Below are positions 44,559 through 57,279 of a DNA stretch of 64,000 nucleotides, one piece after another (position 1 is the first letter of the stretch; each line of letters opens with the position of its first letter). The position numbers and the translations under genes are program-made. Source of the DNA: Arthrobacter gengyunqii (lineage in GTDB: Bacteria; Actinomycetota; Actinomycetes; Actinomycetales; Micrococcaceae); NCBI RefSeq assembly GCF_023022985.1, contig NZ_CP095461.1, positions 1,488,001 to 1,552,000 of the forward strand, read 5' to 3'. The notes under the pieces were generated by a model. That model worked only from the letters and a program-made list of their open reading frames with translations, made no database searches and was not told the DNA's origin.

Positions 44559-45247
44559 GACGGTTCAGGCTCGGATCCGGGCGCAGACCGGTCTGGAAGC
44601 AGAACAGCACGCAGCTGGTCTTCGGCTGCGATCGTGCAGATAAAGAACAGCTCGTCGCCGGGCTCGATCACGTCGTCGTTGCTGGGAGTAATGGGAGCGT
44701 CGTCGCGCAGGATGGCCGTGACGGTGGTGTCCAAAGGCCAGTCGATGGATCCCAGGGTTCTGCCGGTCAGCGGGGAATCGGACGGAACGGTAAATTCCAC
44801 CATGGACGCGACGCCGGTCTGCAGCGTCAGCAGCCGCACCAGGTCGCCCACCTCCACGGCTTCCTCCACCAGAGCGGTCATCAGGCGCGGTGTATTCACT
44901 GCCACGTCGACGCCCCAGGAGTCATCGAACATCCAGTCATTCTTGGGGTTGTTCACCCGGCCCACTGTGCGTGCCACGCCAAACTCGCTCTTGGCCAGCA
45001 GGGACACCACCAGGTTGACCTTGTCATCCCCGGTGGCGGAGACCATGACGTCGGCCTCTTCCAGCCGGGCATCCTTCAGCGTGGTCAACTCGCATGCATC
45101 ACCGATCAGCCAATGCGCGCCCAACAATCCGCTGCGACCCACCACTTCGGGCTTTTCATCGATGAGAAGGACCTCGTGATGGTGGGAAAGCAGCTCCTTG
45201 GCGATGGAGGACCCCACACTCCCGGCACCGGCAATGACAACTTTCAC
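44555..45247 (-). CDS. TrkA-type potassium channel regulatory subunit (second)
   Basis: A 230-residue cytoplasmic regulator of potassium uptake with an N-terminal RCK/KTN Rossmann domain that binds NAD(H) or ATP (VVIAGAGSVGSSIAKELL) and a C-terminal TrkA_C domain (VEFTVPSDSPLTGRTLGSID). It probably gates a Trk/Ktr-type channel encoded outside this window. It overlaps the upstream paralogue by 4 nt (ATGA), so both are co-translated, likely as a heteromeric gating ring. Confidence 0.9.
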   Translation of the reverse strand: MKVVIAGAGSVGSSIAKELLSHHHEVLLIDEKPEVVGRSGLLGAHWLIGDACELTTLKDARLEEADVMVSATGDDKVNLVVSLLAKSEFGVARTVGRVNNPKNDWMFDDSWGVDVAVNTPRLMTALVEEAVEVGDLVRLLTLQTGVASMVEFTVPSDSPLTGRTLGSIDWPLDTTVTAILRDDAPITPSNDDVIEPGDELFFICTIAAEDQLRAVLLPDRSAPGSEPEPS

Positions 45248-45918
45248 TGGTTCTCCCTGGCTGGCGCAACCGAAAGGATGCGGCTGATTTCGCTGGTGCG
45301 CTCCACGTTCATCATGGCGTGCAGGACGTCGCCCTGCTGGTAGCTGGTGTCGGGCCGGGGGAGGATCCCCTCACCGAACCGGGTGACATAGGCGATGCGG
45401 ACATTCGCTGCCTGCTCGATGCCGCTCAGCGTGGTGCCGAGCCAACCCTCATGCAGGGACAGCTCGCCCAGGATCAAGCGTCCCGAGGACTCCCGGAAGT
45501 CGCCGTTGATGCTCTGCTCAGGCAGGATGCGCCGCAGCACCTGGTCGGCGCTCCACCGCACGGCGGCAACGGTGGGAATTCCGAGGCGCTGATAGATTTC
45601 TGCGCGCCCGGGATCGTAGATCCGTGCCACCACGTGCGGAACGTGGAACGTCTCGCGGGCCACGCGGGTGGCGAGAATGTTGGAATTGTCACCCGAGGAA
45701 ACAGCGGCGAAGGCATAGGCCTCCTCAATTCCGGCCTCTTTGAGGGTGACGCGGTCAAAGCCGACGCCGGTGACTTTCCGGCCCGTGAAGGTGTGCCGCA
45801 GACGCCGGAATGCCCGTTCATCCTGGTCGATGACGGCCACCGTGTGCCCGGCATTGTCCAGCGTGTGGGCCAGTGAAACGCCTACGCGCCCGCACCCCAT
45901 GATGACGTAATGGGCCAC
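45244..45918 (-). CDS. TrkA-type potassium channel regulatory subunit (first)
   Basis: A 224-residue paralogue of the next gene, with RCK domain VIMGCGRVGVSLAHTLDNAG and a C-terminal TrkA_C-like half. The GTG start at 45918 is chosen since VAHYVIMGCGR begins the conserved domain and GAGG lies upstream; the open frame continues to 45960. Two adjacent trkA genes are common in actinobacteria. It diverges from an RNA methyltransferase gene. Confidence 0.9.
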   Translation of the reverse strand: MAHYVIMGCGRVGVSLAHTLDNAGHTVAVIDQDERAFRRLRHTFTGRKVTGVGFDRVTLKEAGIEEAYAFAAVSSGDNSNILATRVARETFHVPHVVARIYDPGRAEIYQRLGIPTVAAVRWSADQVLRRILPEQSINGDFRESSGRLILGELSLHEGWLGTTLSGIEQAANVRIAYVTRFGEGILPRPDTSYQQGDVLHAMMNVERTSEISRILSVAPARENQ

Positions 45919-46055
45919 CTGCCACCTCGGTTCCTGATGATTGACTGCGAAAAAACCCAAACGGCCAGCATAGACCCGCAGCCCCGCCGAATATGCACCC
46001 GCGTCCGGACGTGATGTGATGGTCTTTTAGGCTCCATCAGGAAGTATCCGGCACT

Positions 46056-47366
46056 ATGACGACCGACACCACTGCATCCGAGATTGAACTCACCATTGGC
46101 GCCCCTGCGCACGGCGGCCATTTTGTGGCCCGCCACGAGGGCCGCGTGGTCTTTGTCCGGCACGCCCTGCCGGGCGAGCGGGTCCGCGCCCGCCTGACGG
46201 AAGCGGGCGACGGCGCCAAGTTCTGGCGCGCGGACGTCGTCGAAGTCCTCGAACCGGCTCCGGGACGGGTGGAGCACTTCTGGCCTGAAGCCGATGCGCT
46301 GCGGGCCGCTTCCCGCGGCCGGCTGCCGGTGGGCGGGGCCGAGTTCGGCCACATTGAGCTGGGGGTTCAGCGCGAACTCAAGGCGCAAATCTTCGCCGAG
46401 CAGCTGAACAGGTTGGCCAAGGAGGACCGGACGGTGACGGTGGAACCGGCCGTTGAAGAACGTGAGGACGGCCTGCACTGGCGGACCCGCACCAGCTTCT
46501 CAGTGGCTCCGGGCGGACGCTTGGCAATGCACGCCCACCGCTCCGAGGAACTCATCCCGGTCCAGCGCATGCCCCTGGCCGTGGATGCCGTGAACGATCT
46601 GCAGCTGTGGGACGTGGACTTCAGCGGCGTCTCCCGGGTTGAGGTCGCCGTTCCGGTGTCCGGCGCACCCCTGGTCCTGCTGATCCCGGCCGAAGGCGCG
46701 CATCCCAAGGCGCTGGGCCGCATCGCCTCCGCCCTTCCCGAGGGAACCTCCATTGCCTCCTGGGACCCCGAAACCTCCACGCTGAACCGTCTGCGCGGAC
46801 GCACCTGGGTGCAGGAGAGCGTGCTGGGGCATGATTACCGGGTGACCGGGGCGGGCTTCTGGCAGATCCACCGCAGTGCTCCCCTCACCCTGGCGCAGGC
46901 AGTGCTGGACGGCCTGCAGGTCCAGCCCGGAGAGCAGGTTGCCGATTTGTACGCCGGCGCCGGCCTCTTCACCGCGCCGCTGGCCGACGCCGTCGGCGAA
47001 ACGGGACGGGTGCTGTCCGTGGAGGGTTCCCCCGGAGCCAGCCGCGACGCGCGCAAAAACCTTTTCGCCGCCCCGCAGGTGGAAATCCTGCAGGGGCGCG
47101 TGGACAAGTCGCTGGCCGCCTACGAGGGCCGGCTCGACGTCGTGCTGCTGGATCCGCCGCGCGTTGGCGCCGGCAAGGACGTGGTACGCCGGATCGATGC
47201 TGCCGCACCCCGGACAGTGGGCTATGTGTCCTGTGATCCGGCATCCTTTGCCCGCGACCTTGGCTATTTCAAGGACCTCGGCTGGAAGCTGGATTCGCTG
47301 CGGGTCTTCGACCTGTACCCGCACACCCACCACATGGAGTCCTTTGCGGTCCTGACCCGCGCGTAA
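46056..47366 (+). CDS. TrmA/RumA family class I RNA (uracil-5-)-methyltransferase-like protein
   Basis: A 436-residue SAM-dependent methyltransferase of the TrmA/RlmD family. An N-terminal TRAM-type domain (GGHFVARHEGRVVFVRHALP) precedes the catalytic fold, where VADLYAGAGLFTAPLA is the SAM motif, LDVVLLDPPRVG is motif IV, and the catalytic Cys is in YVSCDPASFARDL. It probably makes a C5-methyluridine in tRNA or rRNA; which base is unknown. It lacks the obvious Fe-S Cys cluster typical of RlmD, so a flexible family label is safer. GGAAG lies upstream of the ATG. It ends 294 nt before acnA. Confidence 0.85.
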   Translation: MTTDTTASEIELTIGAPAHGGHFVARHEGRVVFVRHALPGERVRARLTEAGDGAKFWRADVVEVLEPAPGRVEHFWPEADALRAASRGRLPVGGAEFGHIELGVQRELKAQIFAEQLNRLAKEDRTVTVEPAVEEREDGLHWRTRTSFSVAPGGRLAMHAHRSEELIPVQRMPLAVDAVNDLQLWDVDFSGVSRVEVAVPVSGAPLVLLIPAEGAHPKALGRIASALPEGTSIASWDPETSTLNRLRGRTWVQESVLGHDYRVTGAGFWQIHRSAPLTLAQAVLDGLQVQPGEQVADLYAGAGLFTAPLADAVGETGRVLSVEGSPGASRDARKNLFAAPQVEILQGRVDKSLAAYEGRLDVVLLDPPRVGAGKDVVRRIDAAAPRTVGYVSCDPASFARDLGYFKDLGWKLDSLRVFDLYPHTHHMESFAVLTRA

Positions 47367-47391
47367 CCGTTTGTTACGGGGGTATCAGGCA

Positions 47392-47420
47392 TTGCTTTTT
47401 GAACGCCCCGCCGCTATCTT
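47392..47420 (+). promoter_or_regulatory. Predicted acnA promoter
   Basis: TTGCTT (47392-47397) and TATCTT (47415-47420) are separated by 17 nt, a good sigma-70/SigA pair, about 240 nt before the acnA start. A 200-nt leader would result. Confidence 0.45.
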
Positions 47421-47488
47421 CCCCGTCACACGGGTCTGTAACGGATAGGATAGGACCAGTTGTGCAGATCCGCGCCGTGTTGGGGAGC

Positions 47489-47517
47489 CTCCGCCCGCTT
47501 TAGCGGGCAGAGTTTTC
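47489..47517 (+). terminator. Terminator-like hairpin in the acnA leader
   Basis: CTCcGCCCGC-TTTA-GCGGGCaGAG is followed directly by TTTT. It could end the upstream methyltransferase transcript, or, since it lies after the predicted promoter, act as an attenuator for acnA. Confidence 0.55.
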
Positions 47518-47660
47518 GTTCGGCAGTGGGGGGCCTAAACCGGGTAGAGAAATAGTCCACCATTTCCTGCCTTCCCCTGTGGCGTGCCGGTTAGGGAGAC
47601 CTAACTGGCATGCCGCGGACCGCTGGACAAAGATAAAACGGTGGCGAGAGGAGTCCTATT

Positions 47661-50486
<2,826 letters not shown>

Positions 50487-50501
50487 CCCTTAGCGCTCCC
50501 T

Positions 50502-50521
50502 AAAGCCGCAGCAGCGGCTTT
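50502..50521 (+). terminator. Small hairpin after acnA
   Basis: AAAGCCGC-AGCA-GCGGCTTT is a perfect 8-bp stem, 16 nt past the acnA stop. Confidence 0.6.
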
Positions 50522-50531
50522 GGGGAACGAG

Positions 50532-50577
50532 GAGCCCCGTCGGCCGAGTTTTTGAACTCGGGCGGCGGGGCTCTTTG
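50532..50577 (+). terminator. Main terminator after acnA
   Basis: GAGCCCCG...CGGGGCTC closes an inner CCGAGTT/AACTCGG stem and is followed by TTTGCTT. Strong rho-independent type. Confidence 0.75.
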
Positions 50578-50670
50578 CTTGTCGTGGAACAGAAGGAGTG
50601 CGTTCAAGCGTTAGAGTTAATCGTTGTAACGGTGTGCAGTGCCGTTGCCTGAAAGCAAGGGAGACGCCCG

Positions 50671-52644
50671 TTGGGACTTCTGGAAACCATCCGTGATCCG
50701 CGGGACCTCAGCAAGCTCACCACTGAGCAGCTGGAGCGTTTGTCCGCGGAGATCCGGTCCTTCCTCATCAGCAATGTCGCTCAAACGGGCGGTCATCTGG
50801 GCCCCAACCTGGGCGTCGTTGAGCTGACCGTGGGGATCCATCGGGTCTTTGACTCGCCGCGGGACAGCATTGTCTTCGATACCGGACACCAGTCCTACGT
50901 CCATAAGATCCTGACCGGGCGCCAAGATTTCTCCACCCTGCGCCAGCAGGGCGGGATGTCCGGCTATCCTTCACGGGCCGAGTCCGTGCATGACATCGTC
51001 GAGTCCTCCCACGCTTCCTCATCCCTGTCCTGGGCAGACGGCATCTCCCGTGCCCGGCAGCTCACCGGCGAAGGGGACCGCTACACCGTGGTGATGGTGG
51101 GCGACGGCGCCCTGACCGGCGGCATGGCCTGGGAAGCACTGAACAACATTGCGGCGGATCAGCGGCGCCGGGTCGTGATTGTGGTCAATGACAACGGACG
51201 CTCCTACGCTCCGACCATCGGCGGCGTTGCCGATTACCTCGCGTCCCTGCGGCCCACCCTCGACGCTGTGCGCACCCACCGGGTGTACGAGAACACGCTC
51301 GGCTGGTGGAAGCAGCGCCTCCAGCAGGGCGGGCCGGTTGGAAAATTCACCTACCACAGCCTGCATGCCGCCAAGCGCGGCATCAAGGACTGGTGGGCAC
51401 CCCAGGGCCTGTTTGAGGACCTTGGCATGAAGTACATCGGGCCCATCGACGGGCACGACATGGCTGCCGTGGAGCGCGCACTCATCAAGGCGCGGAACTA
51501 CAACGGCCCCGTGCTGGTTCACGCCATGACCGAGAAGGGCCGCGGCTATGCGCCCGCCCGCGCCAATGTGGCCGACCAGTTCCACGCCGTGGGCATCATC
51601 GACCCGGAAACCGGCAAAGCGGTTGAGCCGGGCAGCAAGCAGTCCTGGACTTCAGTCTTTGCGACGGAGATCGCTGACATTGCCGACGAGCGCGAAGACA
51701 TCGTGGGCATCACCGGTGCCATGCTGATTCCCGTTGGCCTGCACCGTTTCGCTGAAAAGCATCCCGAGCGGGTGTTCGACGTCGGCATCGCCGAGCAGCA
51801 CGCACTCACCTCCGCGGCGGGCATGGCCTTCGGCGGGCTGCACCCCGTCGTCGCCCTGTACGCCACCTTCCTGAACCGGGCCTTCGACCAGCTGCTGATG
51901 GACGTGGCCCTGCACAAGGCCGGCGTGACCATTGTGCTGGACCGCGCCGGAGTCACCGGACCCGACGGCGCCAGCCATCACGGCATGTGGGACATGTCCA
52001 TGCTGCAGATTGTGCCCGGCCTGCATCTTTCTGCTCCGCGCGATGCCACCCGCCTGAAAGAGGAGCTGCGCGAGGCGGTTGCCATCAGCAACGCACCCAG
52101 CGTCGTCCGGTTCTCCAAGGGAACAGTTGGACCTGACGTGGACGCACTGGAACGCACCTCCGACGGCGTGGACGTCCTGGCCCGCCGCCCAACCGGGGAA
52201 AGCTCCAACGACGTCCTGATCGTCAGCGTCGGAGCCATGGCCGAAATGGCATTGCAGGTGGCCACCCGGCTCGGCGACCAGGGCATCAGCTCCACGGTGG
52301 TCGATCCCCGCTGGGTACTGCCCGTGCCGCGGTCGATCATCCGCATGGCCGCCGAACACCGGATCGTGATCGTGATCGAGGACGGCGTGCGCGCCGGCGG
52401 CGTGGGATCGCGGATTCGTCAGGAAATGCGGGCGGCCGGTGTCGACACCGCACTCAACGAGGTTGGCCTTCCGGTGGAGTTCCTGGACCACGGCACCCGT
52501 GCCGAGGTCCTTGAGCGTGTCGGCCTGACGGCCCGGCAGGTGGCCAACGACGTCGTCGCACAGGTTCTGGGAACCAAGGTTCCGTTTGCGCGCCCCCTTC
52601 CCGGACAGGAAATGCCCACCGGCCAGATCCCGAAAATCCAGTAG
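50671..52644 (+). CDS. dxs: 1-deoxy-D-xylulose-5-phosphate synthase
   Basis: First enzyme of the methylerythritol phosphate pathway to isoprenoids: it condenses pyruvate and glyceraldehyde 3-phosphate using thiamine diphosphate. 657 residues, normal length. ThDP-binding residues are in [17 protein letters not shown] and the neighbouring [10 protein letters not shown]. Other family blocks include [16 protein letters not shown] sequence ([11 protein letters not shown]), [10 protein letters not shown] and [12 protein letters not shown]. The start is TTG with AAGGGAG upstream. It is followed after 48 nt by the NmrA-like gene. Confidence 0.97.
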   Translation: MGLLETIRDPRDLSKLTTEQLERLSAEIRSFLISNVAQTGGHLGPNLGVVELTVGIHRVFDSPRDSIVFDTGHQSYVHKILTGRQDFSTLRQQGGMSGYPSRAESVHDIVESSHASSSLSWADGISRARQLTGEGDRYTVVMVGDGALTGGMAWEALNNIAADQRRRVVIVVNDNGRSYAPTIGGVADYLASLRPTLDAVRTHRVYENTLGWWKQRLQQGGPVGKFTYHSLHAAKRGIKDWWAPQGLFEDLGMKYIGPIDGHDMAAVERALIKARNYNGPVLVHAMTEKGRGYAPARANVADQFHAVGIIDPETGKAVEPGSKQSWTSVFATEIADIADEREDIVGITGAMLIPVGLHRFAEKHPERVFDVGIAEQHALTSAAGMAFGGLHPVVALYATFLNRAFDQLLMDVALHKAGVTIVLDRAGVTGPDGASHHGMWDMSMLQIVPGLHLSAPRDATRLKEELREAVAISNAPSVVRFSKGTVGPDVDALERTSDGVDVLARRPTGESSNDVLIVSVGAMAEMALQVATRLGDQGISSTVVDPRWVLPVPRSIIRMAAEHRIVIVIEDGVRAGGVGSRIRQEMRAAGVDTALNEVGLPVEFLDHGTRAEVLERVGLTARQVANDVVAQVLGTKVPFARPLPGQEMPTGQIPKIQ

Positions 52645-52692
52645 GCTCGGCACCCGGCGAACGGCTGCGGCAGTAACCGCAAGGAGTGGACC

Positions 52693-53541
<849 letters not shown>

Positions 53542-53613
53542 CCCGAGGAAAGCCGGCGCCGGCACTTTGCACCAATTGAGTCACGGCGGCTTCCGGAATG
53601 ACCGGTTGGTATC

Positions 53614-53619
53614 TACGCT
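53614..53619 (+). promoter_or_regulatory. -10 hexamer for a leaderless small-protein gene
   Basis: TACGCT ends 6 nt before the ATG at 53626. Confidence 0.5.
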
Positions 53620-53625
53620 CAAAAC

Positions 53626-53943
53626 ATGGCTGAGCACAATCTCGATCATGTTTCCCGGTTCCTCGACGAATGCACTCTGGCCGGGCTCGATGAGAGCGAA
53701 ACCGTTCCCGCAGCCGATCTATACGGCATGTACATCATTTGGTGCGAAAACGACGGCCGGGAACCCGCGGCCGCGCAGCATTTCCATGCCGCAGTCCGGG
53801 ACTCGGGACTGCTTGAATCGACGCGGCGCTCGGAGCGGGTTTACGAGGGGGTGTTTCCCACCGGGCCGATTCCGATTCAGTACATTATGGAGACGGACAA
53901 GACTCCCGCACGCAACACCAATCCGTTTCCCTTTGCCGGCTGA
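53626..53943 (+). CDS. Small protein with primase-type (D5-like) winged-helix resemblance
   Basis: A 105-residue protein of no named family I can confirm. Residues 27-60, with VPAADLYGMYIIWCENDGRE then a helix AAAQHFHAAVRDSGL, have the pattern ALYxxYxxWCxxNGxxP...F...L...G that is typical of the small winged-helix tail of phage/plasmid D5-type primases. Here it stands alone without any helicase, so it may be a relic or a stand-alone DNA-binding protein. The C-terminus is Pro- and Asn-rich. The start has a leaderless-type -10 at 6 nt. Its function is unknown. Confidence 0.6.
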   Translation: MAEHNLDHVSRFLDECTLAGLDESETVPAADLYGMYIIWCENDGREPAAAQHFHAAVRDSGLLESTRRSERVYEGVFPTGPIPIQYIMETDKTPARNTNPFPFAG

Positions 53944-54024
53944 GGTTGCCCCGTCGGCGGGAAGATGAGTCCTTCGACGAAGGGCACGGCGTGGCGGCTG
54001 GCCGCAGCGGGGTCCGGGATTGGG

Positions 54025-54030
54025 TAGCGT
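54025..54030 (+). promoter_or_regulatory. -10 hexamer for a leaderless aldo/keto reductase gene
   Basis: TAGCGT ends 7 nt before the ATG at 54038. Confidence 0.45.
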
Positions 54031-54037
54031 GGGCACC

Positions 54038-55015
54038 ATGACTTCTTACAACAGACTCGGCACATCCGGCCTGACCGTTTCCACCGTGGGACTGGGCTGC
54101 AACAATCTTGGACGCCCCGGCACCCGCACCGAAGAACAGGCGGGGACCGACGCCGTCGTCAACGCGGCAATCGACGCCGGCATTACGCTTTTCGACGTCG
54201 CTGACAGCTACGGTGCGGTCCCCGGCCTGAGCGAGGAAATGCTGGGCAAGGCCCTGGGTGGCCGCCGCGACGACATTGTCCTGGCGACGAAGTTCGGCAT
54301 GGATATGAAGGGCGCCAACGGCCGGGACTTTGATGCCCGCGGTTCGCGCCGGTACATCGTTAAGGCTGCGGAAGCTTCGCTGCGCCGCCTGGGCACGGAC
54401 TGGATTGACCTTTACCAGTTTCACACCCCGGACCCGCTCACGCCGATCGAGGAGACCCTCGCGGCTTTGGATGACCTGGTCACCAGCGGCAAGGTGCGCT
54501 ACATCGGCCACTCCAACCGTGCCGGCTGGGAGATTGCTGAAGCGGAATTCACGGCACGGATGGGCGGCTTCACACCCTTCATTTCGGCGCAGAACCACTA
54601 CAACCTGTTGGACCGGCGCGCAGAGCTTGAGGTTGTTCCGGCTGCGGAAGCCTACGGTTTGGGCATTCTGCCGTACTTCCCGCTCGCCAACGGACTGCTG
54701 ACGGGCAAGTACAGTTCCGGTAAGGCTCCCGAGGGCAGCCGGCTGACCCACTCCCGGCAGAACCTGCTGGAAAAGGCGGATCTGGACCAGCTCGCAGAAT
54801 TCGGTACCTTCGCCAAGGACCGCGGACTGACCGAAGTTCAGGTGGCCTTCTCCTGGCTGGCTGCGCAGCCGGCAGTTTCTTCAGTCATCGCCGGTGCCAC
54901 CTCGGTGGAGCAGGTCCAGCAAAACGCTGAAGCCGCCTCCTGGGAGCCGTCGGAGAAGGACCTGGAGGAGCTGGACCGGATCTTCCCGCGGACGCCGAAG
55001 GTTGCCTTGTTCTAG
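54038..55015 (+). CDS. Aldo/keto reductase
   Basis: A 325-residue NADPH-dependent oxidoreductase with a TIM-barrel fold. The tetrad residues can be read: Asp and Tyr in DVADSYGAV, Lys in ATKFGMD, His in LYQFHTPDPL. Coenzyme residues are in SSVIAGATSVEQVQQNAEAA near the C-terminus. This is close to the general Tas/YhdN-like group; the substrate is unknown. The frame extends to 54020, but a leaderless-type -10 favours the ATG at 54038. The structured repeat starts 25 nt after its stop. Confidence 0.9.
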   Translation: MTSYNRLGTSGLTVSTVGLGCNNLGRPGTRTEEQAGTDAVVNAAIDAGITLFDVADSYGAVPGLSEEMLGKALGGRRDDIVLATKFGMDMKGANGRDFDARGSRRYIVKAAEASLRRLGTDWIDLYQFHTPDPLTPIEETLAALDDLVTSGKVRYIGHSNRAGWEIAEAEFTARMGGFTPFISAQNHYNLLDRRAELEVVPAAEAYGLGILPYFPLANGLLTGKYSSGKAPEGSRLTHSRQNLLEKADLDQLAEFGTFAKDRGLTEVQVAFSWLAAQPAVSSVIAGATSVEQVQQNAEAASWEPSEKDLEELDRIFPRTPKVALF

Positions 55016-55040
55016 TTCTCGCATCCCGTCGCCTTGGGTG

Positions 55041-55130
55041 CGCCGGAGGATCCGGAACGGCGGCAACGAAAATCCCTCGCTCGCAGAGCTCGCCGGGATT
55101 ATTAAAGCCGCCTAACCCGGACCTCCGGCG
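55041..55130 (+). repeat. Structured intergenic repeat, copy 1 (intact)
   Basis: A 90-nt element folds end to end as one interrupted hairpin: outer stem CGCCGGAGGATCCGG with CCGGACCTCCGGCG (one bulge), loop AAC/TAAC, stem GGCGGC/GCCGCC, loop AACGAA/ATTAAA, stem AATCCC/GGGATT, and an apical GCTC-GCA-GAGC. It lies 25 nt after the aldo/keto reductase stop, in the same orientation. It matches copy 2 (57838-57859 joined to 58941-59017) in 55 of 61 core positions. Helices carry compensatory changes and internal loops are identical. Function is unknown; RNA structure, terminator or small palindromic mobile sequence are options. Confidence 0.75.
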
Positions 55131-55225
55131 TCATGCACAGCCCTGCCCACCCCGGTCGTCCGGGCGGGGTCAATCAAGGCCTGTTCAGGTGCCGCAAGTT
55201 CGTGCGTCGTGTGGGCTGGTTTCGT

Positions 55226-55858
55226 TCACGGCCCTTGCTGGCCCGGAGTCGAATGACCCGGATCTACGGTATGCCCGGGTTCTCGGGGAACGAAGATCCG
55301 TATTTTGGCGCCGTCGTCCTGTACCAGCGCACCAGCGGGCTGCCCACGTACCGCACCTATGAGTACAAAGTCCCCAGCCGAACCCGCGAAATTCAGGGTG
55401 AGCACGACATACGCGGTTAGCCGGAAATCAGCGGGAAGCAGAAACCATGCTGCGAGCAGGACAGCTCCCCACACGATGCACGGCGCCAAGGCTGCGATCA
55501 CGAAACTTCGGTGGCTGAGGTACGCCCGGCTTCCTGTGGTGAGGAAGGGGAAAGCCATCCCGTAAAAGGGCCGAATACCGGTCAGAACATGTATTGCAAC
55601 GCCGTGGGTCGCTTCGTGAACTGCCATATAAACGAGGACGGAAATCGCGGTCACTGCGATGGTGCCCCAAAGACTCCAGCCAGAGGTGAGAGGCAGAGCG
55701 AACACCAGAGCTGCGGTGCCGGCAGCAAGGACAATGAGAAGGAAGAATGACTGGGTGGCGAGCTGGAACTTCCGCTCGTTTTTGATATCGATGGTCTGGT
55801 GGAGGAGATAACCAGTCGGGAGCGCTGAAATCCCGCGTGCCTTGGCCTGACCTGTCAT
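55226..55858 (-). CDS. DUF3267-type membrane metalloprotease-like protein
   Basis: A 210-residue membrane protein with about four helices and an HExxH motif, H81-EAT-H85, within helix VYMAVHEATHGVAIHVLTG. This is the DUF3267/M50-like pattern of putative intramembrane zinc proteases. A second motif region, LNFAGSAGDFVLIG, contains the Asp that often completes zinc binding in this group (GDxxLI). Substrate is unknown. Start ATG 55858 with GGAGG upstream; the frame to 55915 is not preferred. Its upstream region shares a 47-nt segment with that of the flavodoxin gene. Confidence 0.8.
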   Translation of the reverse strand: MTGQAKARGISALPTGYLLHQTIDIKNERKFQLATQSFFLLIVLAAGTAALVFALPLTSGWSLWGTIAVTAISVLVYMAVHEATHGVAIHVLTGIRPFYGMAFPFLTTGSRAYLSHRSFVIAALAPCIVWGAVLLAAWFLLPADFRLTAYVVLTLNFAGSAGDFVLIGAVRGQPAGALVQDDGAKIRIFVPREPGHTVDPGHSTPGQQGP

Positions 55859-55904
55859 GTCTGTCCTCCGAGTCCGTCTTCTCCATGCTTGCAGCCGTTG
55901 CCGC

Positions 55905-55951
55905 GAGTGCAGCACACTGCAGCGCCCGCGGCAAGAGAGACTGGGGCAGGG
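55905..55951 (-). repeat. Shared promoter-region repeat, copy 1
   Basis: About 47 nt identical in 38 positions to 57280-57328, in the same orientation and about 50 nt before a leftward start codon in both cases. On the leftward strand it contains TTGCCG, a 17-nt spacer and TGCACT, resembling a weak promoter. Confidence 0.6.
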
Positions 55952-56079
55952 TCCAAGGTGCTCCGGAGGGCCGTGGCATGGATTGACAGTCGTCCGTCAA
56001 GGCATAATCCTGCTAAACGGCCGGTGGATGTCCCGGCATGACGCGATCAGCAAAGACCGTGAGGCGAAGGGGGGGCAGC

Positions 56080-56691
56080 GTGGGAACAATCTCCCTGGAC
56101 CTGTTCATGAGCATCGACGGCGTGTATCAGGGCCCTGGCAGCGCTGACGAGGACCCGTCTGATGGCTTCACCCTGGGAGGCTGGCAGGCAGCCTATTCGG
56201 ACGCCGAGTCGGGCCGTGCGATTATGGCCGGCATAAACCGGATGGACGCGCTGCTGCTTGGGAGAAGAACCTACGACATCTTCGCCGGCTACTGGCCGCA
56301 GCGCGGAACTTGGAACCCCATTGCCAAGAAGTTCAACTCCATGGCCAAGTACGTCGTGTCCCGGACAATGGACGACGCCGGCTGGCAGGGGACGGCGGTC
56401 CTCCCGGAAGTTGAACAGGCAGCCGGCCTCAAGGATAAGTATGAGGACATCCACGTAGTGGGCAGCGGTGCCCTCGCCGGGTCGCTGCTGGACTCCGGCA
56501 TCCTCGATCGACTCAACCTCTTCATTTATCCCTTGACGTTGGGTACCGGCAAACGGATCTTCTCGGCAGGAAGGAGTGTGCCGGCGGCATTCACGTTGGC
56601 CGGGACACCGGAGGCCTTTCCTTCCGGGGTGCTCCGCCTGATCTACGATCGCTCAGGTACCCCAGTCACGGGGATTACTGCGGGGGAGTAG
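56080..56691 (+). CDS. Dihydrofolate-reductase-like (RibD C-terminal) family protein
   Basis: A 203-residue reductase of the RibD C-terminal/DHFR-like superfamily, likely using NADPH. Pattern: TISLDLFMSIDGVYQGPG at the start, then MDALLLGRRTYDIFAGYWP, then DIHVVGSGALAGSLLDSGILD and the closing TLAGTPEAFPSGVLRLIYDR. Real substrate unknown (such proteins include antibiotic- and pterin-type reductases). The GTG at 56080 with a GAAGGGGG site fits the conserved start; the frame begins at 56038. Convergent with the flavodoxin gene, 16 nt between stops. Confidence 0.88.
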   Translation: MGTISLDLFMSIDGVYQGPGSADEDPSDGFTLGGWQAAYSDAESGRAIMAGINRMDALLLGRRTYDIFAGYWPQRGTWNPIAKKFNSMAKYVVSRTMDDAGWQGTAVLPEVEQAAGLKDKYEDIHVVGSGALAGSLLDSGILDRLNLFIYPLTLGTGKRIFSAGRSVPAAFTLAGTPEAFPSGVLRLIYDRSGTPVTGITAGE

Positions 56692-56707
56692 GTCCGCTCC
56701 TGGCAGC

Positions 56708-57226
56708 TCATGCGCCATGGTTGGGTGCCTGCTGAGCCACTGCTGCAGCCCATTGCGCAGCACGCTCCAGTTCACCGTCCAGCAGTGGACCTTCGTAGCC
56801 GTGGACCCGGAACGATATTGCCTTTTCCGATGTGCTGAATCCCAGGGAACGCATCTCATGTCTCGCTGCTTTGGCCGCGGAACCGGGAAGCCGCGGCTTG
56901 TCGACCCGGGTGTCGAAGGCCGCGGCAGGGGTCCCACCCACGGGCCGCTCCAGCTCGCTGAGCCACTCCCGGATGCCGCGGGACGGTTGGTGCGGAGCCG
57001 CATGGGACTTGACCGCTTCATCCCTGGTCCCCGGCCGGGTCATGGAGAAGGCGTGGGTCGGCCCTCCGACCACCACGAGGTCGTATCCGGCGGCCGATTC
57101 AGGCGCCTCATCGGTGTCCGTCACGGTGACGTCCGCACCGGCGGTCCTCAGCGCTTCCGCGACTGCGCGGGCCACCTGCTCCGTGTTCCCCCAAAGCGAC
57201 TCATAGACCAGAAGTACCCGCACCAT
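56708..57226 (-). CDS. Flavodoxin-like protein
   Basis: A 172-residue flavodoxin fold protein. The FMN phosphate-binding loop is VYESLWGNTEQVARAV at the N-terminus, and the FMN-stacking segment is DLVVVGGPTHAFSMTRPG. Members carry electrons or act as FMN-dependent quinone reductases. Start ATG with GGAGG upstream. The promoter region shares a repeat with that of the DUF3267 gene. Confidence 0.85.
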   Translation of the reverse strand: MVRVLLVYESLWGNTEQVARAVAEALRTAGADVTVTDTDEAPESAAGYDLVVVGGPTHAFSMTRPGTRDEAVKSHAAPHQPSRGIREWLSELERPVGGTPAAAFDTRVDKPRLPGSAAKAARHEMRSLGFSTSEKAISFRVHGYEGPLLDGELERAAQWAAAVAQQAPNHGA

Positions 57227-57279
57227 TGCCTCCAGCTGCTCAGTTCACATGCGGGTCGCGTCCAGCCGCCCGTCCCGGA

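Noticed and set aside
55050..55115. Peptide reading NGGNENPxLAELAxIIKAA before a stop in both structured repeats
   Set aside because: The frame is kept in both copies but has no start codon and is out of phase with the upstream genes. The compensatory base changes in the helices explain the conservation better. It stays a minor alternative.
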